Assembly: GCA_037957365.1 (NCBI GenBank)
Contig: JARHVA010001473.1
Span: forward strand, 1,736,501 to 1,800,500
Length of the DNA stretch: 64,000 nt
Direction: 5' to 3'
DNA from: Torreya grandis
Taxonomy: Eukaryota; Streptophyta; Pinopsida; Cupressales; Taxaceae
Part shown: one piece after another, positions 23,291 through 34,979 of the stretch
Position numbering within the stretch: position 1 is the stretch's first letter
Layout of the letters: every line of letters starts with the position of its first letter
The notes under the pieces: model-generated
Database searches by the model: none
What the model was told of the DNA's origin: nothing
The model's input: the letters and a program-made list of their open reading frames with translations, nothing else
Made by a program: the position numbers and the translations under genes

Positions 23291-25888
23291 TAATGGCATG
23301 CCTGATGGGACTAAATGCATCTTACTCATGAAGAAGATCATTTTACAACTCTAAAATATTTATTTGGGGCTTTAAACCTCTTACAAATTGATTTTCTAAC
23401 TTTATTTTGCCATTTTTGTTTTCCATGGTTTTACACAGTAATCGATGTTGACAAGTAATACTGACATTAGTTACCTACTTAACTGATGTTGATTATAAAA
23501 ACCAATATTGGTTAGATCTCGGTTAGCTAAAGTAATCAATGTTAGTGGTAATAACCAATGTCAATCACTATGTTTTTCTAAAGACATAGACCTGAGAACT
23601 ACTTTTTCAAAGTTCATTATTTCAAGCTAAAAATAGATTTAAAGCTAAAGGACATGCTAATAATTTTGTTGAAGGACCAAGCTTTATATTTGTTCAAAAC
23701 ATGTTTAAATCACCTTTACATGCTTAAAAATCAATTAGGAACCTTGTTTTGGGTGTTTAACAAAGAATTTAGATGCTCTTGGTGAATGTTTTCAATGTTG
23801 AAACTAAGACTAAGGGGTCAAATGAATACCACCAAATCTTTCATTTTGGACTTAAAATTGAACACACTTGTTAATTCTTGTTTACAATAGTTATTTAATC
23901 AAATTTTTGTTTGGAAAAAAGAGGTATGTTTCATTTATACTCTTCCATTTATCCCCTATAGGGAACCCTTAGAATCAAAATCACCATTCCTATTTATAAT
24001 AGCCTAGTCCAAGGCTTAGAAAGAAAGTCATCTAAATCACTCCCCAAAAACTTGTCAAAATTTGGGTGACCTTGAAAATGACCCTAAAGTCTTTCTAATT
24101 TCATGCTTTATTTACTTATGTGCATCTTGGCTTGCTAGGGGGACTTCATCACCTCCCATAAGTTCTTTAGGAAAGCTTTAACTCAGGGTTTCATCTCCTG
24201 ACATTGACTTCATTTGTCTCCTTTGGAGTTGCACATAGGATGTAGTGGCACTTTGGACATCGCACTACACTGAGAAAATAGTAGTATGTAGTGGTTAAAA
24301 AAATGAATCGACCTTTTTACAATAAGCCAAGTGATACAGACCCAAAATTTGTGCTTTTTTTGCATTATTTAGCGTGAAAGTCATTATAAAATTTATTCCC
24401 CTAGATTATTTAAAAACTTATTAGATCTTAGATAAATCCCCATTTGTCATAAAAGTATTAAAGGTGCACCTCAAGGTCCATGTCACAGTATTGTCATTTG
24501 AGATAAGGGGGGTGTAAAAAACCCTACTATACAATGCGCATTTACTTTTGGATGAACACTTAAAATCCTCTCAAATGACGTATATTGATGGATTCCAACA
24601 ATACCAAACAACCTTGTTAGTTTATGATCTAAGAATGATTAATTAGTTGGTATTGTCCTAGTTTAAAGCCTTGTTTGGAGTCAAAAATTGGTGTAAACAA
24701 ATAATCCAAACCAAACATAGTATAAATTTTCCTTTGAATAAAGAGGTGTTGTGTTGCTCATGTGAGATCATCAATTTTCCTTGTTCAAAAGTTCATCAAA
24801 AGATTGAGAGTCATATCATCTACTTTGGTGTAGTTATGTTGCCCAATTGAGTCTAGACCTTTACTAGAGTTGTATAAGTCCACTTATAATCTAAATTTGG
24901 AATTACACCTTTACAAGTTCATAGGGTTGATGTGTTAAGTGGATTCATCATTTTCACTAAACTTGAGGGAACTTAGGTTTAATTTCTAAGTTAGGTTGAA
25001 GTTTGTTTAAAGAGTCATAATCATTATCATCATTTTATAGACTTAAGCCATTTGGTGATAAACACTTGCACATTAAGTCTATGCACCACAACATTTTTGA
25101 GTCAAGAAAAGTAGTGTTATGCTATCAAAATTATAGGAAAATGTCTTTACCTTAGAGAGTTTTTGAGACAAACCTTTTTCTCACACTTTTTTAGGTAGCA
25201 TAGCATCATTACATTACCCAAAACATTTTGAATATTATTTCATATACCTTCTTGCATAGAGTTTAAAAGTTTGTTCCTACATTTTCAGACCAATTCAATA
25301 CTTTTTGTGATCCTTTATCTAAAGCACAGTTATACTGATCACCTTTGTCTAGCTTGTTTATCAAAAAAACAAGTTTTATACCATTTTTTATGAGAAAATA
25401 AACTATTTCTAAAGTGGCTTTTGTTTCATACCTTATACTTAGTTGATCAAGTTCATGTCCAAGAATCAAATACCTAGTGTTTATTAGAAGTGTTTCAAAT
25501 CTATTAGATTAAACTTTCATCTATTTCAAATTTTAGCTTTTGATTCCATTTAGCCAAGAGTCTTAGCGCATGCCTTGTTTGAGCCTATCTTTTGATGTCA
25601 CATTTAGCCAAAATACCTAGTAACTTTTTAATTTCTTAGATTAGACTGATTTGAAACACTTTAACCTTAGATTTTGGCATTTTGATTTTTAAGACCATTT
25701 ACTTGCTTACCTTTATGTGAACAGTGAAACATTAGATACTTCACACTAGCTTATTTCCTCACAAACCTTTGCATAAACGTATTGATCCTTTTGACAAATC
25801 TAGACCAAGTTGGAACATCATCTATTTTAGACATTGTCCTTTTTAGATTTTGTAGAACTCTTTGTCCTCTTATTGCAGAGCATTGACT
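23291..25888 (+). other. Long leader of the Tat-like element: primer-binding site, dyad words, putative 3' splice site
   Basis: The primer-binding-like site is TGGCATGCCTGATGGGAC (23294-23311). At 23441-23568 a cluster of seven dyad words related to AACCGATGTTGGTT is found (see findings). No long frame exists in the leader. A pyrimidine-rich stretch ending TTATTGCAG at 25878, ten bases before the gag ATG, looks like a 3' splice site. Confidence 0.5.
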
Positions 25889-28140
25889 ATGGATCCTAAC
25901 ATTCATTCCTACACTCATAGTGGACTCATGTGCAATCCAGGGATTAGTAATGTGGTTGTGCAAGAAGAAATGGTGCAAAACCCCTATGTAGATAATATTG
26001 CTTATGAGATGGATTCTTATCCCTCTTATAATACTCAATCAGGAGCACAAATCCAAGATCCATTAGCCAACTATCTAGTTATCACACCACCTTATTCAGA
26101 ATAGGACCAAGAGAAAACCATGAAATACCTAGTTATAATACCTATAATGGGTGAGCCAGTACTTCAACAGTCATATTATACTAATACAGCTTCCATGTAT
26201 GATTCATTTTTATTTGAGTGACATTTGTTAGAGAATAAAGATGATATTTTGGTTAGAGCCATAGAGGTAGGGGCTAAGTTTCTAGTAGACTTCCCCCATG
26301 AAAATTTACCAAGTCTAGTAAGAGTGTCATACAATATCATTTATGATTAATAGGCTTCTTTAAGAAATCTTATGGCTCTAGTCAAAACAATGTACCAAGA
26401 TCATAATATATCTAGAAGAAGCCTATTGATTGTGTAAACTATTTTAATAGATAACTTGATAATTTTGGTTATTAACCTCTCATTCTTACAAACTATTTCA
26501 ATAGATAACTTGATGCATATTCCCATTATTAAATAAGTGTCTTTAGCCTCTACACTGAATAGTGATCAAAACGTAGTAGATAATATTAAAACAATGTCTA
26601 GTCCCGATCAAAGTGGTACTAATGCACAAACAACTAGCTAACATGTGCTTGTAGTTAATCTTATGAAAAAGTCATCAAACCAGGGAGTGGGAGTTTCTAC
26701 ACCCCAACCTCAACTGATTACTTCCTAAAATGTATAACCTATGGGATTAGGTAATCAAACAATGGCCAATATCATGCCTTAATGATAGAATGTGTTGAAT
26801 CCTAATCCTCCTCAATAAGTAATGAGAATTATTCCATAACAATAGGCATAATCTAGTGTGTCAATGCAATAGATTAGGCATAATCTAGTGTGTCAATGTA
26901 ACAGAGGATAAATACTTTACCACCTCAATCAAGGGAATAAATGTTCCACCTCACCAAGTAATAATGAACATACCTCTTCAGTCATAGAATAATATGCCAA
27001 TCTAAAACCAAGCAATGACTAGTCAACAACGTGCAAATATTGGTCAATGATAGATGTTAAATTTGTAACCTACTTTCATTTCCTCATAGATATTCATGTA
27101 ACAAGGATGTCCCTATGTTTCTAAAGTACTTATTAGATAACCATTGGTTCAAAATGTGTCACAAATCTAGAGACGGGGTCTTGTTCCACAAGTTCCCACT
27201 CAACATCAATATTTGATTAGTCAGTAACATGTCCCTTTTCAACCATAGCAAGCACAATATAGTTATATCCCTCCATCCCAACCACAAAATCCTCTAATTC
27301 AAACCTTTATCACCAACCCAAACTATAATATCACATAACCAAGTTTTCAATTTCAAGCACTTCCTAATATACGTATGCGTATTCTCAGTATATTCCCAAA
27401 CCAAGCCAATGTATGCCAACAGGTAGCTCCATCATACCTTAGTCAAAATATTCCACTTGTGACCTCCTAACCATCTACCCAAACCATTTTTCTCCTTCAA
27501 ACCAATGTCCCTTCCAATTTCCTATTCCAATAATTGCAACAGATGAAGGATGTAATTGTTGTTATTCAGGCTAGGAAGTAGAATAAAAAGTTCAAATTAG
27601 ATGATGTGTGTTCCTATCCATTCAACATGGAGTATTTATGGATACCATTTCTTCCAAGATATGAACCACCCAATTTTGAAAAATACAAAGGGAAAGGTGA
27701 TCCTAAGGCTCGTTTGACTGAATTATTTATCATATGTCAACTAGTAGCATATAGAAATATATACCTTTTGCTATTGTTTCTAAGGAGCTTGGTTAGACAA
27801 TCCTTTGAGTGGTTTTTAAAGTTGCCCAAGAACTTAGTAGAGGATTTTTATGATCTTTTTGATAAGTTTGTGCAGCACTTTTCCTATAATCTCGAGCATG
27901 AGATTTCATTAGTGAACTTAACACAAGCAAAGCAAAAGGTTGGGGAGAGTTTTGAAAGTTATTTACAGTGATGGAAATCCCTTTCAAGCTGCTTCACCCA
28001 TAGTTTACTAGATAAACAATTAGACACTGTGTTTACCAAAAATTTACATAATGTGATAGTTTATCACTTAGAACTATAATGTGCACATAGTTTCAAGGAA
28101 ATCATTAGCAAAGGCTTGTTGATTAAGTGAAAGCTCATAA
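25889..28140 (+). pseudogene. gag: gag of the Tat-like element
   Basis: I choose ATG 25889 (MDPNIHSYTHSG). The first 190 codons are fairly clean (stops at 26102 and a few later) and include LVRAIEVGAKFLVDFPHENL around 26250. From 26550 to 27590 the product is Gln/Pro/Asn-rich, with many stops at former CAA/CAG positions. The capsid core is open at 27606-27971: FLPRYEPPNFEKYKGKGDP, then ARLTELFIICQLVAYR, SLVRQSFEWFLKLP and DLFDKFVQHFSYN. This is the classic plant Retrotrans_gag pattern (fe-Y-G-GDP, W-f-L-lp, F-F). It forms the particle capsid. It ends with linker sequence after about 28140. Confidence 0.78.
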
Positions 28141-29640
28141 ATAAAGGATTCATCAAGCTTAATTCAAATAATAAAAATCAAGGTACCAATTAGGGAAATG
28201 ACCAACATCTCATTCAAGTGCTAGTATCACAACTGACTCAGGATAATAACCATGAAAGATTGAGGAAATTCAACCAAAATAGAAATATTGTGGGAAATGG
28301 AGTAACTGAGTGCCATCATATCTAAATGCTGCAAACATCATCTACACCACCTTTTTAGTTTACTCCTACCCAGGAACCTCTCCAACCAATGTCGTAAGTA
28401 CAACAACTAAAACTTGTACAATAAATATAACAGCCTTTACCATTACAAACCCCTCCTCTTAGAAAGACCATGCATGTACGTCATATTTTTAGTGACCTAG
28501 GAAAACCTATAGAGTCTTTATTTTGTAAGTTTATTGTCACTAATCTGATTAGTTGGCCTATACCAAATCATTATTTGTAAGGTATTCCTTATCCTAACTG
28601 GTACCATGAAAATAAATTATGTGACTATCATCAAGTTAACAGGCATAATCTATGAAGATGTATCCAAATTAAGCATTTAATTTAGAATATGTTGAATAAT
28701 GGGGAGATAAAATTGGATAATGGTGCTTTCACTTCTAATCAAACTCTTGGGATCTATCAAAACCCCTTTCCCAAATATATTAATCAATCATAGTAGAAAA
28801 ATAAGCAATAATAACAATGGCCAGTGTAGCAGCAAAATAAATTGTATAAAAATCAAAGGCCAAACCAGTAGAATCAACAAAATCAATAGCAAAACCCACA
28901 ATGATAGAATAATAGACAAATCCAAGGTTACAACAGTAACAACCAACAAAACTACCATGCATTTGCACATGACTACAACAGGGTTATGGGTCATATTGCA
29001 GGGGGTAGCATTAATACCATCTCCATTAATCCTAGACCAAATAATAATAAGTCAAGACCATTGCTAAATAACAACATTTAGCCAAATTACATGGATAATC
29101 CTTCTTCGACCTAGGAATGCATACAGGAAAACTAGTAAATTAGGACTTCCCCTTTTAGACCTTATATCGATAACTTGTCCTTGCCACGTGATCACATGTA
29201 AGTGCATCAGCAACTGAGACTTATCTTGTCTAGTCCCACACTATTCCCAACATCGATTAGAAATAATGGACTAGTATTTAATCCTGATTGTGTAATCATA
29301 ACTCAGAGGTTAAATTACTATCCTAGGCCCACAACCATCTACCACTTTTCCTATCATCCAACCAACCATTCAACCTTAGAATAAACCATTCACTACTGAC
29401 CAAGACAAGAAGTTTTATATTATGGAACAATTACAAAAAACACTAGCACAAATTTCTATTTTATATTTGCTACAAACATCAATAATCCATAGAAATATCT
29501 TAAATGATTTTTTGACCCGGTCCACTATTTCTAATGACATATCCCTTGATAACTTTCAAGTTTTGGTTGGACACCTAGCTCCAGCCCAACAAGTCACATT
29601 CAACCAAAGTGATATGTCTTCCCTTGGCCCATTCCATAAT
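28141..29640 (+). pseudogene. gag-protease linker of the Tat-like element
   Basis: Gln/Asn-rich frame pieces (28720-29067, 29422-29673) with a weak cysteine/histidine segment around 28530-28640 (WYHENKLCDYHQVNRHNL), which resembles the C-x-Y/F-H-x-x-x-GH block found downstream of gag in Ogre-type elements. Its Gly is lost. Frames shift repeatedly. No separate gene. Confidence 0.5.
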
Positions 29641-29669
29641 AATCCATTATACATAGAAGTTTATATAAG

Positions 29670-30060
29670 GTGACATAAATTGAAATGTGTCCTTATAGAT
29701 AATGGATCAAGCCTCAACATAGTATCTCTAAAGCTCATAAAGTTTCTTGGGTACACAATGGTAGATCTCCAACTAGAAATAATAACCATCAAAGCTTATG
29801 ATAATTAGGAAAGATAATCATAAAGCACCATTAGTTTGCTAGTTATCATTGGGCCTTTGACCCATGATACACTTTGCCATGTGTTTGATCTTGCGTTATC
29901 ATACAACATGTTTCTAGTTAGGCCTTGGTTACATGAGATTCATGTAGTCTCATCAATGCTACACCAATGTATCAAGTTTTCCCACTCAGGGATAGAGGTG
30001 AATATTGTAGGAGATTTACACCCATATGAACATTGTAAGCATCTTGAGGCTAAATTTCAA
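29670..30060 (+). pseudogene. Aspartic protease of the Tat-like element
   Basis: LKCVLIDNGSSLNIVSLKLI carries the D-N-G-S active site usual in this clade. LLVIIGPLTHDTLCHVFDLA follows, and the second block is YNMFLVRPWLHEIHVVSSML (normally LGRPWLH, here LVRPWLH). Stops near 29671 and 29809-29818; open from 29836. The product would process Gag-Pol. Confidence 0.8.
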
Positions 30061-31380
30061 AGCTATAATTATCAGTACGATATGAATCCAAGTTCCAATC
30101 AAGATAAAGGAAAAGGTATACTTATTGATCCTTCACTATATAGTTGCATAGATCCTAATACCTTGGATTCCCTTTCCCACATACCACCTCTTGAAGCTTT
30201 TAATCATTTCATCATTTCAGATAATGGACTAGGAAAGTATGTGACCTATGATATATTTCATATTTCCAATATTCCTCAAAATCCAAAAACCTTTGGGTGA
30301 CCTAAAGTCACCCCACATATGCATTGGCAACAAAAGAACAAAGATAAGGGACCTGTCACATTTATACCAGCATCTGGCCTAGGACCTGACCCTCTTAAAG
30401 GGGATGAATCATGGTTATACAATGATAACTAAGATGATTGTTATAAAAATGCCAAGTATCCTATTCCTAATAGGATCATGAAGCATAAAAATTATGAAGG
30501 AAGAGGCCTCAAACCAAATCAATAAGGAACCATTGAGCTGATTTCCATGAATAAGTATGAAGACCTTATGGACTTGGATTTAAACTGCCTGGGAGTGATC
30601 TCACATATATTTTTCAAACTCCCTCACCAATCACTAGTGATGATGATGTTGATAGTGAATTAGAGTCTAATCATAGTCTCACCTTTGATGACCTAGCTAA
30701 AACTAACCTATTTGATAACAATGTCATTTATACCCTTACCTTGTCCATTCATCACAACCAATTACCATTATATTATCCCCAACTGATAGATTGGGACCAA
30801 AAAATAATCTAGTCTACCAATTGATGAGTTCTAGAATGATGAGGCATTATGTGAATTTTTAGGCCTTAAATACAATGTTTCATTGGGAGATCACAAATTA
30901 GGGTTCTCAATCACATTAGATCATGTAACCTATTTTGGAGAGAAAGGGAACACCTTTCGACAAAAACAAATAAGTAAAAAATTGAGGTCCCAAAGTGAAA
31001 ACCTCTTTGAGGTGATTTCTAACCAGGAAAAAAGTAAAGATAAAGGCCAGTCTAGTGGTGAAAACCTATTTTACGCACCATTAGATGGGGATGTTAATTA
31101 TTCTTCAAATTTAGACCAAGAGACCACAAATGATGAACTTGCATAGATGAAGTTCATATTGGAGAAAAAATAAGTATTTGATGAAATTATTAAATAATTT
31201 TTAACTATTTTTATCACATGTCTAGATATTCCATTAGGGGACTCAAATTCATCATGCCTAGGAGAAGTTGAAGAGCAAGTCCTAATGGAGGACCCTAACA
31301 TAATTCCATAGTTCAAGTCACTACCTACTATCCTAGAAGATGGTTTGACCCTTCTATTTGAAGCTACAATAGAGGTAAAT
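30061..31380 (+). pseudogene. Protease-RT linker with G-patch-like segment
   Basis: 30061-30300 continues the protease frame. Around 30475-30530 the sequence reads IMKHKNYEGRGLKPNQ, which resembles the H-x-Y-x-G-x-GLG-x-x-x-G G-patch-like block seen between protease and RT in Tat elements. The second GLG is damaged. 30883-31146 is open (87 codons) and hydrophilic, unrecognised. In legume Ogre elements an intron lies in this interval; no splice pair is evident here. Confidence 0.5.
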
Positions 31381-31419
31381 ATTAGGACTCCATCAGACCT
31401 AAAATATATAAAATTAGGT

Positions 31420-32240
31420 GTGTCCCTCACTGAGGAGGAACATGATGTCTTTATAGCTCTGTTGAGAGAATTTGTAGATATCTTTACATGGGCCTATTCT
31501 AACATACCAAGTTTAGATGACACCTTATTTTTGCACCATCTTATGGTTAATATTGATGCCAAACTAGTAAAATAAAAGCTACGTAAGATGCATCCTTACA
31601 TTGTTGTATTGGTAAAGAAAGAGTTGGAAAAACTCTTAGAATTAGGATGTATCTAATCCATTGACAACTAAGAATGGATCTCTAATATGGTACCTGTTAG
31701 TAAAAATCCTAAAGGAATTAGAATTTATACTGATTTTCAAGAAATCAAAAAAGCTTATCCTAAAGATGATTTTCCTTTGCCTAATATTGAAATGATCATC
31801 AACTCCGCATCCAATTATGAAATTCTTTCACTCATATATGGCTTTTCAAGATACAACTAGATCAAAATCACACCAGAAGACCAACATGAAATAGCATTCA
31901 CCACTCTATGGGGAACATTTTGTTATCAAGTAATGCCATTTGGCCTTAAGAATTCTAGAGATACATATCAAAGGGCCATGACTATCATATTCTATGATAT
32001 GATGCATGATATTATTGAACACTATATCGATGACATATTAGGAAAATCCAAAACTAGGGGCGACCATCCAGCAGTACTACATAAGATATTTGAAAGATTA
32101 TAGGAGTACAAAGTCAAAATAAATCTAAATAAATGTGTGTTTAGTGTAACTTTAGGAAAATTACTTATCTTCATCATGTCTTGTAGAGGTATTGAGGTTG
32201 ATCTAGCTAAATTTCATGTTATAACTTAGATGCTACCATG
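31420..32240 (+). pseudogene. Reverse transcriptase of the Tat-like element
   Basis: The pre-RT block (VDIFTWAYSNIP) is at 31471-31506. RT blocks follow in order: LELGCI and WISNMVPVSKNPKGIRI (31640-31725), TDFQEIKKAYPKDDFPLPNI, the substrate-binding LIYGFSRYN (S for D in the usual MDGFSGYNQI, so one catalytic Asp is lost), TTLWGTFCYQVMPFGLKN (31900-31950), and the active site YIDDI at 32023-32037. At least seven stops interrupt it, mostly TAG. Product would copy the element RNA into DNA. Confidence 0.85.
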
Positions 32241-32269
32241 AACCAATTTAAAGTAACTCCATAATTGTT

Positions 32270-32890
32270 AGGGTAAGATCCAATTAATCTGATGCTTCAT
32301 CTCTTAGTTAGTAGATAAGTGTCATCCATTTACACACCTTTTAAATAATGGAGTTGCATTTCACTGGGATGATCACTACCAAACAACATTTCAACAATTC
32401 AAAGACTATCTTGTTAATCTGCCTATTTTATTACCTCTTATACCAGAAAAGCCATTTTTTTAATTCCTATTAGCTACTGATCATGCCTAGGAGGCACTCT
32501 TATCTCAACATGATGACAAAGGAAAGGAGCACACTGTATACTACCTAAGCCATACCTTGGTTATATATGAACATAACTATGCACCTATTGAAAAAGCTAG
32601 TCTAGCCATGGTCTTTACAACTTAGAAACTTTACCATTACATGTTGAATAATAAGACCATGTTCATTTCAAAAGTAGATCCACTCAAGTATCTACTTTCT
32701 AAAACAACTTTGTAAGGAAGAATGGATAAATGGATCATGATTCTCAGTGAGTTTGACATAGAGTATGTCAATCAGAAGGCAATCAAGGGACAAGTTCTTG
32801 CAGATCAACTTGTTGAAGCACCTCTCATAGACACACATCCACTCACATTTCAATTTATTGATGAATCTATCATGACCATCATTAACACAC
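32270..32890 (+). pseudogene. RNase H (native gypsy type) of the Tat-like element
   Basis: Connection blocks HPFTHLLNNGVAFHWDDHYQ and FKDYLVNLPILLPL are followed by the RNase H core: LLATDHA (first catalytic Asp), EHTVYYLSHTL, YAPIEKASLAMV (Glu), LYHYML and the MDKWIMILSEFDIEYVNQKA region. LADQLVEAPLIDTHPL ends it. Open from 32722 to 32904 and with scattered stops before. Confidence 0.8.
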
Positions 32891-32905
32891 CCCCTGAGGA
32901 GTAGC

Positions 32906-33300
32906 CCTAAAAACTATATTTTTATGGTTCATTCACAACACATGGATCGGGGGTAGGCCTATGGTTTATTACACATAGGGGGATCTAATCCCTAAATCAT
33001 TCAAAATTAGCTTTCCTTGTACAAACAACATGGCCAAGTATGAAGCACTTATTTTAAGACTTTGACAAGTAGTGCATTGGAATAAATCTCATCTCCAATT
33101 TTATGGTGATTCTCATTTAATCATCATTCAGGTTATAGATGATTTTTAGACTAAAGACAATAAGCTAGTTCCATATAAATCCATGGTCAACACTCTTAAA
33201 CAACAAGTTATCAATATTCAGTTTGAGCATATATCAAGGGCTAGTAACAAAAATACAAATGTCATGGCTATTATTGGCTCTCTAATTTGACAAATAGATA
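32906..33300 (+). pseudogene. Second RNase H (aRNH) of the Tat-like element, between RH and integrase
   Basis: LYFYGSFTTHGSGVG corresponds to the LYFDGS block of the additional RNase H of Tat elements; the first catalytic Asp has become Tyr. MAKYEALIL (Glu block) and LQFYGDSHLIIIQV (Asp block) follow, then ASNKNTNVMA. The order RT-RH-aRNH-INT is the usual one for Tat. It has a frameshift after the first block and stops near 33150 and 33289. Confidence 0.75.
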
Positions 33301-33539
33301 AAGCTAGTGAGTATTAGTTACTGATCGAGAATTTTTTAGCACCAACTCATGAACCTTCAATTGTTGCCATGATTTGTGATATTATTAGTCCTAATTATAT
33401 TTAGTACTCAGACCTTTACAACTACCTTCATGACCAGGTTATACCACCTAACCTATCCTAAAAACAAACCAAAGCCTTCATTCATCATTCCACTCGTTAT
33501 ACTCTACTTGGATCCACCCTTTACCATCATAGTTTTGAT

Positions 33540-34480
33540 GGAACTCTGCTTTATTGTTTAAACTTAGTAGAATCTACACTAGTGTTAAGAGAAGTTTATG
33601 GAGTGTGTGGAGCTCATTCCAGTGGGGCAATCTTATCCAAAAATCTTTTGTGTATTGGTTATTATTGGCCCATAATGGATGCAAATGCCACTACTTATGT
33701 AAAAAAGTGTGATAAATGTCAATGACATGCTAATGTGATTCATGCCCCAACAAAAACTCTAAAACTAATGTTGATACCATGGCCATTTTTTATATGGGGG
33801 CTTGACCTCATTGGGAATATTAACCCCACTTTATCTAATGGACATAAACATATCCTTACCACCATCGAGTATTTCACTAAGTGAGTTGAAGCTATACACC
33901 TCACTTATGTGACTAGAAAGCAAATTTCCAAATTCATTTTCAACCACCTCATTTGCCACTATGGTATCCCCTTTGACATTATATCTTATAATAGAGGATC
34001 ATTCAAGAATAAGGATGTAGAATAGCTATGTACTAAATACAACATCACACAACATTTTTCTACAGCATATTACCCTCAAGGTAATGGCCAAGCTGAGGCA
34101 TCCAATAAAACCATTGTCAACATTGTCAAAAAGATTGTCAATGATTTCAGTCATGATTGGCACCTCCAAATATTCCCTACCCTTTGGGCATACCGTACCA
34201 ATCATCATACCCCCATAGGATTCACTCCATACTCACTTGTTTATGGTTCTAAAGCCATCCTTCCCATTGAGGTTGAATTACCTTCACTACTCATCTCTTT
34301 CAAACATGTCCTAAATGATCATGACTATCGATTAGCTCTCATTTAAGAGCTAGATCTACTTAATGAAAAACACACAACTGTGCTCAATCATCTTCAAGTA
34401 TATCAAAACCAACTCAAAGGCCACTATAATCAGCATGTTAAGTATAGAACATTTGAATTTGGTAATCTTTTTCTAAAATA
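33540..34480 (+). pseudogene. Integrase of the Tat-like element
   Basis: The zinc-binding part is at 33590-33725: VYGVCGAHSSG, GYYWPIM and YVKKCDKCQ. The first His has been lost (HEG to YG). In the core, WGLDLIG (about 33797) keeps the first Asp, IISYNRGSF (about 33985) has lost the second Asp to Tyr, and YYPQGNGQAE (34070-34099) keeps the Glu. TPIGFTPYSLVYGSKAILPI (34211-34270) and the C-terminal HYNQHVKYRTFEFGNLFLK end it. Only a few stops, near 33724, 33883, 34023 and 34347. Confidence 0.85.
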
Positions 34481-34979
34481 AAACTAAAAGAATATCATAA
34501 CTGAGAAGAAGCATAAAGGGAAATAAAACCAAAATAGATAGGGTCTTTCATCATCATTACAGATTATGAATCAAGAGCATATAGCCTTGCCACACACCAG
34601 ATGATGATGAACTTTTGGAGTTGATGAATATTATTCATCTCATGTGCGACTATGCTTGAATGCTAAGGTGTGTTTTTTGTAAGGACCATTTTAGTTATGC
34701 CATTTTATCATTAGTCTTATTTATACAAATACCATCCTTATATGTCTCTCCACCATATCCACTTTTTGCTTCCATTTTATTGACCCAGTGTCTTATAAAG
34801 CCTAGATTATTTGACCTTAGTTTTTGACATTCATTACATAGTTTCAGTATTGAGGTATCTGATTAGTTCATCAATTAGTTCAAGTACTTTAAATAAAGAG
34901 TGTATTTTTGGATAGTGTGATAGAAGTTTCAGCGGTTGCATCCTTTGTTTCTTATTCCTTTCTTACCACCAATCTTGCT

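Noticed and set aside
25263..26038. Minus-strand frames at 25263-25469 and 25751-26038
   Set aside because: The second overlaps the clean start of gag on the plus strand, and neither has recognisable motifs; chance frames.
28780..28994. Two hydrophobic minus-strand open frames
   Set aside because: Antisense shadows of the Asn/Gln-rich gag-protease linker; hydrophobicity is the expected complement of AAC/AAT/CAA-rich codons.
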